64,000 nt of DNA from an uncultured Prevotella sp. (GCA_900314935.1 OMXE01000005.1:1-64000), one strand, 5' to 3'; shown: positions 42,695 to 51,159, numbered from the stretch's first letter. Notes: generated from the letters alone by a model not told the origin. Program-made: numbers and translations.

Positions 42695-43312
42695 ATGGGT
42701 AAAGTAAAAGTTAAGAAATCGGACGTCTGGATAGACATGACCCCTATGTCTGACGTGATGGTCCTCTTGCTGACCTTCTTCATGATGACATCTACGTTCG
42801 TCAAGAATGAGGCAGTCAAGGTGATGACCCCTATGTCAGTATCGGAGATCAAGGTTCCAGAGACCAATGTCCTGACTGTCCTCGTTGACAAAGAAGGAAA
42901 AGTCTTTGTCGGCCTGGACACGCCGCAGAAGCAGGAGGCCCTGCTGAGCGACATGGCTGCCAAATACGGTATCAGCCTGACAGGACAGCAGCTGGAGAAT
43001 GGTCGTGGCTCCGCTAACATCGGTGTCGCGATGAAGGATTTGAGTGAGTTCCTCAACCAGCCCAACGAAAAGCTCAACGACTTCCAGCAGACACGCGGTA
43101 TTCCTACCGACAGTGTGAATGGTGGCATGAGCGAGTTCCAGGACTGGGTGACGGCAGCTTATGATGCGAACGGTGAGGATATGAAGCTGGCCATCAAGGC
43201 CGATTCTGATACCCCGTACAAGACCATCAAGAAGATGATGTCTGAGTTACAGGATATGAACCGCAACCGTTACTACCTGATTACGTCTTACAAAACTAAC
43301 TCGGAGGATTAA
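42695..43312 (+). CDS. exbD: ExbD-type biopolymer transport protein (first)
   Basis: A 205-residue protein with an N-terminal membrane helix carrying the key aspartate: VWIDMTPMSDVMVLLLTFFM. The periplasmic body (VLVDKEGKVFVGLD, IKADSDTPYKTIKKMMSELQ) is the usual ExbD fold. The start MGKVKVKKS at 42695 replaces an upstream in-frame ATG with a poor N-terminus. It is followed 3 bases later by a second ExbD gene; paired ExbDs are usual in this lineage. Confidence 0.9.
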   Translation: MGKVKVKKSDVWIDMTPMSDVMVLLLTFFMMTSTFVKNEAVKVMTPMSVSEIKVPETNVLTVLVDKEGKVFVGLDTPQKQEALLSDMAAKYGISLTGQQLENGRGSANIGVAMKDLSEFLNQPNEKLNDFQQTRGIPTDSVNGGMSEFQDWVTAAYDANGEDMKLAIKADSDTPYKTIKKMMSELQDMNRNRYYLITSYKTNSED

Positions 43313-43315
43313 GTC

Positions 43316-43966
43316 ATGGCAAAGAAAAAGGAAAGCAAGCAGAAAAAGATGAATGTCCGCGTTGACTTCACGCCAATGGTGGATATGATGATGCTTCTTA
43401 TCACGTTCTTCATGCTCTGTACATCTCTTGCAAAACCGCAGACGATGAACCTGACCATGCCGAGTAACGATAAGAATCTGCAAGACAATCAGAAGAACGA
43501 GTCAAAGGCTTCTCAGACTATTACCATCTACGTATGTGGTAACGACAAGATCTACCATATCGATGGTATCCCCAACTATGATGATCCTACCTGTATGAAG
43601 GAGACCACATGGGGCAAGGACGGTATTCGCAAGGTGCTCATCGAGCACGTTACCGAGGACGGTTCTACTCCTGTTGCCGAGATCATGAGGGCAAAGGCCG
43701 AGTTGGACAAGAAGAAGCTGGAGAATCCATCCCAGTATCCCGACAGCATCTACGACAAGGAATTGTCAAAGATCAAGAAGGGTGAGCTGGCTAACGGAGC
43801 CAAGGTTCCTACGATGACCATCGTCATCAAGTGTACTGATGAGGCTTCTTATAAGAATATGGTGGATGCTCTCGATGAGATGACGATTTGTAGCATTGGT
43901 ACCTATGTGATCGATAAGATCAACGAAGACGACCAGAAACTTCTGGGTAAGCTTGGTATCAAATAA
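43316..43966 (+). CDS. exbD: ExbD-type biopolymer transport protein (second)
   Basis: A 216-residue ExbD paralogue with MNVRVDFTPMVDMMMLLITF (conserved aspartate) and a longer periplasmic insert rich in Lys/Asp (~100-150). It may form mixed dimers with the first ExbD in the ExbB pore; this is inference. Confidence 0.9.
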   Translation: MAKKKESKQKKMNVRVDFTPMVDMMMLLITFFMLCTSLAKPQTMNLTMPSNDKNLQDNQKNESKASQTITIYVCGNDKIYHIDGIPNYDDPTCMKETTWGKDGIRKVLIEHVTEDGSTPVAEIMRAKAELDKKKLENPSQYPDSIYDKELSKIKKGELANGAKVPTMTIVIKCTDEASYKNMVDALDEMTICSIGTYVIDKINEDDQKLLGKLGIK

Positions 43967-43992
43967 TCACTAATTAAGGAAAGGAAAGAACT

Positions 43993-44823
43993 ATGTCAAA
44001 AATTGATTTGGTATCCCATGATTGGGCGGATATAGTCTTTGAAGGAAGAAACCAGAAATACGGAGGTTATGTACTTCGTAAGAATACTTCAAAGAGAAAT
44101 GTCGCTGCCATTCTGTTAGTGATTGCTGCAGGCGTTCTTACTTATCTTGGTCTGACCATCGCTCGTACAATTGAGGCCAACCGTCAGGTGGAGAACACCC
44201 AGGCTATTGAGCTCTCTGCTTTGAACGAGAAGAAGAAGGAAGCCAAGAAGATCGAGAAGGAAGTCGTAAAGGTGGAGCCTGAGAAAGTCGTCGAGAAGGT
44301 GAAGAGCTCAGTGAAGTTCACCCCTCCTGTCATCAAGAAGGATGAAGATGTGAAGGAAGACAACCAGCTCGACCTCGAGAAAGTTGAGAAGACTAATGTC
44401 ACCATCGGTGCCTTCGACGTACAGGGTAACGATGAAGTAGGCGGTGAGGTGCTTAAGGCTAAGGAAGAGATTGCTCAGCCGGAGCCCCCGAAGCACGAGG
44501 AAGAGAACAAGGTGTTCGATGTGGTAGAGCAGATGCCTTCATTCCCTGGTGGCCAGGCTGCGTTGATGCAGTGGCTTAACAGCAACATGAAGTATCCGAC
44601 CATCGCTGCTGAGAACGGTGTTCAGGGTCGTGTAATCGTTCAGTTCGTGGTTGAGAAGGACGGTTCCGTAACCGACGTGCATGTAGCTAAGTCTGTTGAC
44701 CCGTCACTCGACAAGGAAGCTTCCCGCGTGGTGAAAGCCATGCCGAAGTGGATTCCTGGTAAGCAGAACGGTTCCGCCGTACGTGTGAAGTATACAGTTC
44801 CTGTAACATTCAAACTTCAGTAA
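43993..44823 (+). CDS. tonB: TonB family energy transducer
   Basis: A 276-residue protein. Cytoplasmic N-terminus (SHDWADIVFEGRNQKYGGYV), one membrane helix (~35-58), and a Glu/Lys/Val-rich periplasmic stalk (KKEAKKIEKEVVKVEPEKVV). The C-terminal TonB domain starts at EQMPSFPGGQAALMQWLNSN with GVQGRVIVQF and PKWIPGKQNG. The N-terminal cytoplasmic segment is characteristic of Bacteroidetes TonBs. It transfers energy to outer-membrane receptors such as SusC proteins. Confidence 0.94.
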   Translation: MSKIDLVSHDWADIVFEGRNQKYGGYVLRKNTSKRNVAAILLVIAAGVLTYLGLTIARTIEANRQVENTQAIELSALNEKKKEAKKIEKEVVKVEPEKVVEKVKSSVKFTPPVIKKDEDVKEDNQLDLEKVEKTNVTIGAFDVQGNDEVGGEVLKAKEEIAQPEPPKHEEENKVFDVVEQMPSFPGGQAALMQWLNSNMKYPTIAAENGVQGRVIVQFVVEKDGSVTDVHVAKSVDPSLDKEASRVVKAMPKWIPGKQNGSAVRVKYTVPVTFKLQ

Positions 44824-44832
44824 TTACAGCAA

Positions 44833-45789
44833 ATGTATAAGAACCTATTCTACATTTTCGTAGGATTAACCATGTTTTTCGGTTTGTCTTCCTGTGAAGA
44901 CAAACCGAAAGATGGTAGAACAGATACTTACTCGTCAGGAGCGGCACAGTTCGCTTCTGACGAAAGTTTTAGTCCTATATTGGACGAACTGGTGCAGGTA
45001 TTTGAGGCCACCTACCCCAAGGCCGACCTCACACCTATCTACACCAATGAAATCGATGGTGTCAACCTGTTGCTCAACGACAGTATCTACTTAGCCATCG
45101 CAGCAAGAAACTTTACGCAAAAGGAGTTCGACAACCTTAAGGAGCGCGGTTTCCAGCCCAAAGCGATTCCTTTGGCATACGACGGCCTTGCGCTTATCTG
45201 CAATAACCAGAACACCGACTCATGTATCAGCGTGAAGGATGTGAAACGCATCCTCAGCGGTGAGGTGAAGAACTGGAACGAGATCAATCCCGGTTCCAAG
45301 CGTGGTGAAATCTGGGTATGCTTCGACAACAAGCAGTCGAGCACGGTACACTATTGTGTTGACTCCATCCTTGGAGGAAAGCCCATCAATAGTCCGAACA
45401 TCTTTGCAGCCAAGACCAGCAAGGAAGTGATTGAATATGTCGAGAAGACACCGAATGCCATCGGTGTTATCGGTAGTAACTGGCTTAATGATAAGCGTGA
45501 CACTACCAACACTACCTTTAAGAAGAATATCACAGTGATGTCAGTCAGCAAGTTAGACGAAGCCAACGAAATGAACAGTTGGAAGCCTTACCAAGTATGG
45601 CTGCTGAACAACAGATATCCGTTCGTCAGAACAATCTACGCCCTGCTGAACGATCCGCGTCGCGGATTACCCTGGGGCTTTGCCCATTTCATCGAGCAGC
45701 CTACAGGTCAGCTCATCATCTTGAAATCAGGACTGTTGCCTGTACGGGGTGAGATTATGATTCGTGACGTGAACGTGAATAGCGAATAA
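44833..45789 (+). CDS. Phosphate-binding-protein-like lipoprotein (PstS-like)
   Basis: A 318-residue lipoprotein (signal ends GLSSCED) with a type 2 periplasmic binding fold: PILDELVQVFEATYPKADLT, IPLAYDGLALICNNQNTDS, VKDVKRILSGEVKNWNEINP and NAIGVIGSNWLND. It resembles PstS, but it sits in the Ton operon with no Pst permease nearby. Its gene is 9 bases after tonB. The ligand is unproven; a role coupled to TonB is suggested only by conserved position. Confidence 0.8.
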   Translation: MYKNLFYIFVGLTMFFGLSSCEDKPKDGRTDTYSSGAAQFASDESFSPILDELVQVFEATYPKADLTPIYTNEIDGVNLLLNDSIYLAIAARNFTQKEFDNLKERGFQPKAIPLAYDGLALICNNQNTDSCISVKDVKRILSGEVKNWNEINPGSKRGEIWVCFDNKQSSTVHYCVDSILGGKPINSPNIFAAKTSKEVIEYVEKTPNAIGVIGSNWLNDKRDTTNTTFKKNITVMSVSKLDEANEMNSWKPYQVWLLNNRYPFVRTIYALLNDPRRGLPWGFAHFIEQPTGQLIILKSGLLPVRGEIMIRDVNVNSE

Positions 45790-45880
45790 ACTTTTTTAAC
45801 GAAATAGGGTTAAACGAAAAGAACAAAGTATCATCTTATTTGTGACAAAGAAAAAACGAACCATTTAAAAGTTTAGAATT

Positions 45881-47296
45881 ATGAAAGCAATTAAATATTT
45901 CTTCGTAGGAGCATTGATGCTTGGCTTCTCTGCTCAGGTAATGGCACAGGACGTAAAGTCCAAGATCGATGCCATCACAAAAGTAATCGTTAGTAACAAT
46001 GGTGCAGGTCCTGCTGTGAAGGATGCCGTTAAGGTATTCATCAAGGAGAACAAGAAGAACGCTGAGGCACTTGCTGGCTTAGGACGTGCTTATCTTGACA
46101 TCAAGGATCAGACCAATGCCCTGAAGTATGCCGACATGGCTATCAAGGCTAACAAGAACAATGCAGCAGGCTATCTGCTGAAGGGTGACATGGCTGCCAT
46201 CAACGACAATGGTGGTGAGGCCGCTATGTGGTATCAGACAGCTACACAGTTAGACCCGAAGAACCCGCTCGGCTATATCAAGTATGCCCGCGTTTATCAG
46301 AAGGTGGATGCTGCTGGTGCTGAGGAGATGCTGCGCAAGCTGACCTCTATCGATCCGAACTATCCGGTAGATGCAGAGATCGCTCACATGTACTACGCCA
46401 ACAACAAGTTCGCCAAGGCTTTCGAGAACTACCAGAAGGTGAACAAGGCCAAGCTAGAAGCTGACAAACTTACAGAGTATGCCAATTCTGCTTACTTCCT
46501 TGGTAAGTCTGCCGAGAGTCTGGAAGCTGCTGAGTATGGTGCCAGAAAGTTCCCCCGCATTGCTGGTCTGAACCGTCTGTCGTTCTACAACCTCACTGAC
46601 CTGAAGCGTTACGACCAGGCACTCGAGTTTGCTGACAGGCTGTTCAACAAGAGCGACAGTGCAAAGTTCATTGCTCTTGACTACCTCTACTTCGGTCATG
46701 CCCTCAAGGGTGGTGGCAGATTTGCTGAGGCTATCGAGAACTTCAAGAAGTCTTATGAGCTTGACAACACAAAGAGCGATGTACTGAAGCATATCTCCGA
46801 CTCATATCTTGAGAGCAAGGATCACAACAAGGCTGTGGAGTTCTACCAGAAGTATCTCAACACTCAGGAGAAGAAGAAGGCCAGCGACTACGAAGCCATC
46901 GCCCATATCTATATGGATCTGGCAGAGAATGAAACCACACCGGCTGCAAAGGAAGTTGCTTTGCAGAAGGCTGATCAGGCTTATGCCGATTTGGCTACTG
47001 CTATTCCGACAAATGAAAGCTACGCTGCTTTCCGTCGTGCTTCCATCCACCACATGCTTAATAGCGACATCAAGAAAGGTGCTGCCAAGCCTTTCTATGA
47101 GAGATGTGCTCAGATTCTTGAGGCTAAGGCCGACAAAGATAATGCCGAGAATGCTCAGCTGGCTGTTTGCTACAACTACCTGACCGTTTACTACATCCAG
47201 AACGACCAGGTATCTAAGGCTAAGGAGTATGCTGCCAAGCTGCAGGCTATCCAGCCCGACAACGAAACAGCCAAGCAGGTGCTCAGTCTGAAATAA
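45881..47296 (+). CDS. Exported TPR-repeat protein
   Basis: A 471-residue protein with a signal peptide (ends AQVMAQ) and tandem tetratricopeptide repeats through its whole length (ALAGLGRAYLDIKDQTNALK, YLKYADMAIKANKNNAAGYL-type units, LYFGHALKGGGRFAEAIENF). It is the last gene of the Ton run and ends at a strong terminator. TPR proteins in this position are common in Bacteroidales; they may scaffold envelope complexes. No catalytic motif. Confidence 0.8.
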   Translation: MKAIKYFFVGALMLGFSAQVMAQDVKSKIDAITKVIVSNNGAGPAVKDAVKVFIKENKKNAEALAGLGRAYLDIKDQTNALKYADMAIKANKNNAAGYLLKGDMAAINDNGGEAAMWYQTATQLDPKNPLGYIKYARVYQKVDAAGAEEMLRKLTSIDPNYPVDAEIAHMYYANNKFAKAFENYQKVNKAKLEADKLTEYANSAYFLGKSAESLEAAEYGARKFPRIAGLNRLSFYNLTDLKRYDQALEFADRLFNKSDSAKFIALDYLYFGHALKGGGRFAEAIENFKKSYELDNTKSDVLKHISDSYLESKDHNKAVEFYQKYLNTQEKKKASDYEAIAHIYMDLAENETTPAAKEVALQKADQAYADLATAIPTNESYAAFRRASIHHMLNSDIKKGAAKPFYERCAQILEAKADKDNAENAQLAVCYNYLTVYYIQNDQVSKAKEYAAKLQAIQPDNETAKQVLSLK

Positions 47297-47320
47297 GAAT
47301 TGATGAATCTATTATAAACG

Positions 47321-47353
47321 AATGAGGGTTGCTGTTGCAACCCTCATTTTTTG
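47321..47353 (+). terminator. Terminator of the Ton operon
   Basis: Perfect 12-bp stem AATGAGGGTTGC / GCAACCCTCATT with loop TGTT, then a T-run. Confidence 0.9.
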
Positions 47354-47375
47354 TTGTCTGCCTATAGAACACAAA

Positions 47376-47408
47376 AAAGCGGCTCTTGAAGGAGCCGCTT
47401 TATCTTTT
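47376..47408. terminator. Second terminator, likely for the ferredoxin gene
   Basis: Stem AAAGCGGCTC / GAGCCGCTTT (47376-47385 and 47392-47401). It is flanked by TTTT on the plus strand and TTTTTT on the minus strand, so it can act both ways. Confidence 0.8.
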
Positions 47409-47421
47409 CGCATGTAACTGA

Positions 47422-47592
47422 TTACTCAGGCAGTGTGATTGCCTCAGAAGGACATACACCTGCGCATGTGCCGCACTCTGTGCAAGCATCAGCATCAATT
47501 GAATAACGTTCGCCCTCAGAGATTGCTCCTACCGGACATTCATCGATACATGTACCACATGCGATACAATCTTCGCCAATTACGTAAGCCAT
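47422..47592 (-). CDS. 2[4Fe-4S] ferredoxin
   Basis: A 56-residue clostridial-type ferredoxin. Two cluster motifs are seen, CIACGTCIDECPVGAI and CTECGTCAGVCPSEAI, each CxxCxxCxxxCP. It carries electrons at low potential, for example to or from pyruvate:ferredoxin oxidoreductase. Start MAYVIGEDC at 47592. Its promoter box TATCTTTG is at 47674-47667, and it ends before the bidirectional terminator. Confidence 0.95.
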   Translation of the reverse strand: MAYVIGEDCIACGTCIDECPVGAISEGERYSIDADACTECGTCAGVCPSEAITLPE

Positions 47593-47666
47593 AATGTTGT
47601 TTTATTCGTTAATACTATTGTTATCACATTCTCTGCTGCATCTGGGACGCAGCGTTTTCAATGGTG

Positions 47667-47674
47667 CAAAGATA
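47667..47674 (-). promoter_or_regulatory. Promoter -7 box of the ferredoxin gene
   Basis: TATCTTTG on the minus strand, 75 bases upstream of the start codon. Confidence 0.55.
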
Positions 47675-47824
47675 TAGATTATTTTCGAATATACCTATTT
47701 GTAGGTATGGATTTTGTTGGTGATTAACTTTAATTCACACAAAAGGGGGTATGCAGTTATCACAGAACAACAAAACATACGATGCTTCACAATATCCTGT
47801 CGTTTTCAGCGTTATTATTCACAC

Positions 47825-48571
47825 ATGCGAAAGATGATCCTTTCCCTCCTCATTGCCGTTTGCTTAGGAGCGAGTGCTCAGGAACGAACGGTTCAGAACA
47901 AGCCTTACATAGACTTGCGGCCTTTCCATTTTGGTGTTCTTGTAGGTACCCACCTGCAGGATATGGAGCTACAGAACGTGGGTCCGCAGTTCATCACCAA
48001 TGAGGATGGCACCACTGTAGAGAAGCTGGTTACCTGCGATCAAGACCGTTGGGATGCAGGTTTCACGGTAGGTGTATTGGGAGAAGCGCGGTTAGGAACG
48101 TACTTCGCTTTCCGTGTGGCACCGGCAATGTATTTCGGCACCCGTCATTTGCAATTCCTGAACCACACCGACAAACTGGAAGACGGAACGCCCATCACGA
48201 TGCAGCAGGAGATGAAATCCGTGTATATCTCGTCTGCTTGTGATTTGATTTTCAGCGCCAAGCGTTTCAATAACCACCGTCCGTATGTCATGGCAGGTGT
48301 GAACCCGATGATGAACCTCTCGGGTAAGAACGAAGACCTTATCCGCTTGAAGGGTTTCGACTGCTACCTTGAATTGGGTATCGGCTGTGATTTCTACCTA
48401 CCCTTCTTCAAGCTACGTCCTGAACTCAAATTCGGTTACAGTCTGATGAACGCCCTTGATGCCGATCATGCCAAAGACATCAAGGACAAGAACATGCTTA
48501 TCTACACGAATAGTGTGAAGGCCGACCATACCCGTACCAAGTTTGTGGCCCTCACCTTTTATTTCGAATAG
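47825..48571 (+). CDS. porT: PorT-like outer-membrane beta-barrel protein
   Basis: A 248-residue outer-membrane protein. Start at 47825 (MRKMILSLLIAVCLGASAQ), giving a clean signal peptide; the longer frame upstream is not protein-like. The body is a beta-barrel with alternating strands (FHFGVLVGTHLQDMEL, FAFRVAPAMYFGTRHLQFLN, KSVYISSACDLIF, RPYVMAGVNPMMNLS, LELGIGCDFYLPFFKLRPEL) ending in FVALTFYFE. The pattern fits PorT, needed for type IX secretion in Porphyromonas. Together with gldH it supports a type IX system in this genome. Confidence 0.78.
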   Translation: MRKMILSLLIAVCLGASAQERTVQNKPYIDLRPFHFGVLVGTHLQDMELQNVGPQFITNEDGTTVEKLVTCDQDRWDAGFTVGVLGEARLGTYFAFRVAPAMYFGTRHLQFLNHTDKLEDGTPITMQQEMKSVYISSACDLIFSAKRFNNHRPYVMAGVNPMMNLSGKNEDLIRLKGFDCYLELGIGCDFYLPFFKLRPELKFGYSLMNALDADHAKDIKDKNMLIYTNSVKADHTRTKFVALTFYFE

Positions 48572-48591
48572 AAAGCCACCCCCGGCCCCTC

Positions 48592-49473
48592 CTACTTTTT
48601 CCTAAAGCTCAGTACCATCTTCCCGACGTAGAGCGCGTGCTTTCCGTTCTGGTCAACGGGAATCTCCTTCCCGTCGAGGTTCTTCACATACCGCAGTTTC
48701 TCGAAATACGTATGTGAATGACCGCCCAATACCAGATCAATGCCATTGGTAGCCGGTATCAGACGCTGGTCGTCAACAGTATCCAAAGCGGACCACCCCA
48801 GGTGAGAGATACAGATAATCACATCACATTTCTTCTTTTTCAGAATAGCTACAACCCGTTTCGTTTCAGCTATCGGGTCAAGGAACTTCACCCCCTGACA
48901 GTTGTCGGCCGCCACCAATCCATCAAGTTTCGGTGACAGTCCGAACACCCCGATCTTCAGTCCGTTGCGTTTCAGGATGATATAATCCTTCACCACTCCT
49001 TCTGCTACGGTACCCGTAAAGTCATAGTTCGAGCACACAATGGGGAAGTTCAGATTCCTGAACAACCGCGCCATATTCTCCAGTCCGAAATCGAACTCAT
49101 GATTACCTATGGCACCTGCATCATAGCCCATACGGTTCATCAGTCCTACCTCCACATCACCCTTGTACATGGTGAAATAAGGAGAGCCCTGACAGAAGTC
49201 ACCGCTGTCGAACAGTAACAAATCGGGGTGCTTCTGCCGCTCCTCTTTGAGCATGGCGATGCGGCGCAAGAACCCTCCCCTACCGGCCAGTGCCGTATCT
49301 GCGAGGTTCGGATTCAAGGGATAAATCGTACTATGTGTATCGTTGGTATGAAGAATCACCAACTGTTTCTGTCCTGATGCTGTCAGGGGCAGTAAAGAGA
49401 GCATAAAGACCATCATCAGACCTCCCATCGTTCTCTTCACCTTATTATAATATATTGACCTCATTTGCTTCAA
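48592..49473 (-). CDS. Metallophosphatase half of a 5'-nucleotidase (UshA-like)
   Basis: A 293-residue exported protein equal to the N-terminal calcineurin-like domain of bacterial 5'-nucleotidases. Metal motifs: ILHTNDTHSTIYPLN, LLFDSGDFCQGSPYF, AGAIGNHEFDFGLE, CISHLGWSALD and LVLGGHSHTYFE. A signal sequence is present (ending near TASGQ). The substrate-binding C-terminal domain is encoded by the preceding separate gene 11 bases upstream, so the usual single protein is split in two with reversed gene order. Confidence 0.87.
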   Translation of the reverse strand: MKQMRSIYYNKVKRTMGGLMMVFMLSLLPLTASGQKQLVILHTNDTHSTIYPLNPNLADTALAGRGGFLRRIAMLKEERQKHPDLLLFDSGDFCQGSPYFTMYKGDVEVGLMNRMGYDAGAIGNHEFDFGLENMARLFRNLNFPIVCSNYDFTGTVAEGVVKDYIILKRNGLKIGVFGLSPKLDGLVAADNCQGVKFLDPIAETKRVVAILKKKKCDVIICISHLGWSALDTVDDQRLIPATNGIDLVLGGHSHTYFEKLRYVKNLDGKEIPVDQNGKHALYVGKMVLSFRKK

Positions 49474-49484
49474 TTCTTCAACTC

Positions 49485-50252
49485 TTATTCAACTATAATT
49501 CTTCCTTCTATCTCACGATCAACCACCTTTCCTTGCTGCATCTGCTCACGGAAATAATCCATGATGATATAGCGCAGGTTGTTCCTCTCCTCCTGAGGCG
49601 AGTTCACATTGGTCTTGGCCTTGAAGGCCTCCATCCTGTCGTTCCCCTGTATCACATAGTCGATCGAGACGATGCGGTAGGAGGCATTCGGATCAACATC
49701 CGCACCATTGATCTTGGCCGACTTCAGCCGATGGTCTTTGGTAATCACTAACTGCACCCCATGACTCACGGCCTCACCACCGCTCAGTGCCATCTGCTGG
49801 AACAGCTCCAGCACTTTCTCACCGCTCAGCGTTAAGAACGCGATTTTGTTCTCAAACGGCGCCACATCCAGCACATCACCATAGGTGACCTTCCCTTTGG
49901 CTAATCCAGCTCGTATGCCGCCCATGTTATACACGCCAAACACCGGTTTCTCACCATAGCGCTCGGCCGCCCACATCAGAATATCGGCCAACAGGTTCGA
50001 CAGTTCGCTCTCTGGCCGATGAGACGCCATATAACGGGCCACCTCTCCTACAACAGGCGACATCACGCTGTCAACCACGTGCTTGTAGGGAGCCATAAAC
50101 GCATCTGCCTGAGCATCGTTCAGCGCATCATACCGACTATCCACCAGAATCCGACTCCGTTCTATCCCGCTCATCACATAATGTGAGCGGCAAGAGGCGA
50201 TCATCATACCAACGACCACCGTTCCTATCATTATCCTTTGTTTCCTTTTCAT
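49485..50252 (-). CDS. 5'-nucleotidase C-terminal domain lipoprotein
   Basis: A 255-residue lipoprotein (signal ends MMIASC) carrying the 5_nucleotid_C domain: SELSNLLADILMWAAERYGE, GVYNMGGIRAGLAKGKVTYG, DVLDVAPFENKIAFLTLSGE, YRIVSIDYVIQGNDRM. It binds the nucleoside part of the substrate in UshA-type enzymes. It precedes the metallophosphatase gene, so the two products probably assemble in the periplasm. Start at 50252 (MKRKQRIMIG); promoter TTTG-N20-TATCTTTG at 50292-50261. Confidence 0.85.
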   Translation of the reverse strand: MKRKQRIMIGTVVVGMMIASCRSHYVMSGIERSRILVDSRYDALNDAQADAFMAPYKHVVDSVMSPVVGEVARYMASHRPESELSNLLADILMWAAERYGEKPVFGVYNMGGIRAGLAKGKVTYGDVLDVAPFENKIAFLTLSGEKVLELFQQMALSGGEAVSHGVQLVITKDHRLKSAKINGADVDPNASYRIVSIDYVIQGNDRMEAFKAKTNVNSPQEERNNLRYIIMDYFREQMQQGKVVDREIEGRIIVE

Positions 50253-50260
50253 ATTGATGG

Positions 50261-50292
50261 CAAAGATAGTAAAAAAACGAGTGCAGAACAAA
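50261..50292 (-). promoter_or_regulatory. Promoter of the split 5'-nucleotidase operon
   Basis: On the minus strand TTTG (50292-50289), 20 bases, TATCTTTG (50268-50261), 8 bases before the start codon, giving an almost leaderless mRNA. Confidence 0.65.
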
Positions 50293-50372
50293 ACAAATTC
50301 ATTTTAAATTTCCGAGAACGGGTAATTTCGGCGAAGACCCTGTCATTCCAAGTACTTTTTGTATCATCATTT

Positions 50373-50404
50373 CTTGGTAGCTAACATGAATTTCATTATC
50401 TTTG
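50373..50404 (+). promoter_or_regulatory. Promoter upstream of the orphan Tat signal
   Basis: CTTG (50373-50376), 20 bases, TATCTTTG (50397-50404), 24 bases before the ATG at 50429. Confidence 0.6.
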
Positions 50405-50428
50405 CAAAGTATAGTAGCAGTAACACCT

Positions 50429-50554
50429 ATGGAAAGAAGAGATTTCATCAAGAAAGTAACAATAGCGGCTGCAGGAGCAGCTGTTGTGTCGCCTAGAAGA
50501 TTCATGCCGATGGCGATCCTGCTCCCAAGCGCGACGAGCGGCCCCAGTTCATGA
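50429..50554 (+). pseudogene. Orphan Tat signal peptide (5' remnant of a lost gene)
   Basis: A 41-codon frame reading MERRDFIKKVTIAAAGAAVV and SPRRF, a textbook twin-arginine signal with hydrophobic core and cleavage region. It is followed by only ~16 unrelated residues and a stop. It has a promoter in front but no mature domain behind it. It looks like the 5' end of a gene whose body was replaced by the repeat block that follows. The genome has tatA and tatC (63.3 kb). Confidence 0.6.
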
Positions 50555-50571
50555 ACTTCATCAGATAAATA

Positions 50572-50630
50572 TTCCCACGTTGGGAACATTTTATTCCCAC
50601 ATTGGGAACATTTTATTCCCACGTTGGGAA
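50572..50630. repeat. Three 15-bp palindromes at 22-bp spacing
   Basis: TTCCCACGTTGGGAA, TTCCCACATTGGGAA and TTCCCACGTTGGGAA start at 50572, 50594 and 50616, separated by CATTTTA. Two helical turns separate the centres. The same dyad occurs once at 5049. Confidence 0.85.
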
Positions 50631-50820
50631 CAACTAGTTTTCCAGTAAGAAACACTGTCCATCGTTCTAGCGAATTTGATATTCGCCAGCTACGAGTATG
50701 AGAAACTGTGATTCGTCTCGGATTGCCAATTCTTCGAAATGAAAGAATTTTGTGTTTTTGCCCAACACCTAACAGTTTCACGGCAAGAATCCCCTATATA
50801 AAGGCGTTTCACGATTTTCC

Positions 50821-50967
50821 AGACCTAACATAAACCTAACCAAAGACCTAACATAAACCTAACATTGGGAGCCACCTTGTAGTTCGCTGTGTGTAGTTCG
50901 CTCAAGAGGGAAATGTTAGGTGTGATGTTACCTTTTTGTTAGGTTTATGTTAGGTGTTAGGTTACCT
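50821..50967. repeat. CCTAACA / TGTTAGG inverted array
   Basis: AGACCTAACATAAACCTAAC occurs twice (50821-50840 and 50844-50863). Its core ACCTAACATAAACCTAAC is exactly complementary to 50938-50955. Further TGTTAGGT words lie at about 50914 and 50950. The RNA or DNA strand could fold into an 18-bp stem with a ~74-base loop. Confidence 0.8.
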
Positions 50968-51084
50968 CTTTTAGCACATCTTTCTCTTCTAAGTTGCTCA
51001 CAATAAAGCAATTAAGTTTTCACAATGTTAGGTGTTGGAAATACCGGTGAAATTCATTGAAAAACGAATTTATATTGTCTATCA

Positions 51085-51116
51085 CTTGCATTTATGATGG
51101 AAAGATTGTAACTTTG
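51085..51116 (+). promoter_or_regulatory. Promoter of the TlpA-like gene
   Basis: CTTG (51085-51088), 20 bases, TAACTTTG (51109-51116), 43 bases before the ATG. Confidence 0.6.
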
Positions 51117-51159
51117 CGGTCGATAAACTATTGTACGACCATGAGTTAAAAGAGTATCT

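Larger units (their letters stand above)
50555..51159. other. 600-base gene-free block of palindromes and repeats
   Basis: It contains the three TTCCCA palindromes, short hairpins (GCGAAT-n5-ATTCGC near 50669), the CCTAACA/TGTTAGG inverted array (50821-50967 and a further copy near 51023), a TGTAGTTCGCT direct pair (50878-50902) and the promoter of the next gene (51085-51116). No convincing protein. Confidence 0.65.

Noticed and set aside
50299..50781. 160-codon minus-strand frame in the repeat block
   Set aside because: It translates palindromes and repeats (PNVGIKCSQCGNKMFPTWE arises from the TTCCCA array) and runs antisense to the Tat remnant.
50572..50967. Possible CRISPR array
   Set aside because: Units are short palindromes with identical 7-base spacers or irregular copies; no unique spacers and no cas genes.
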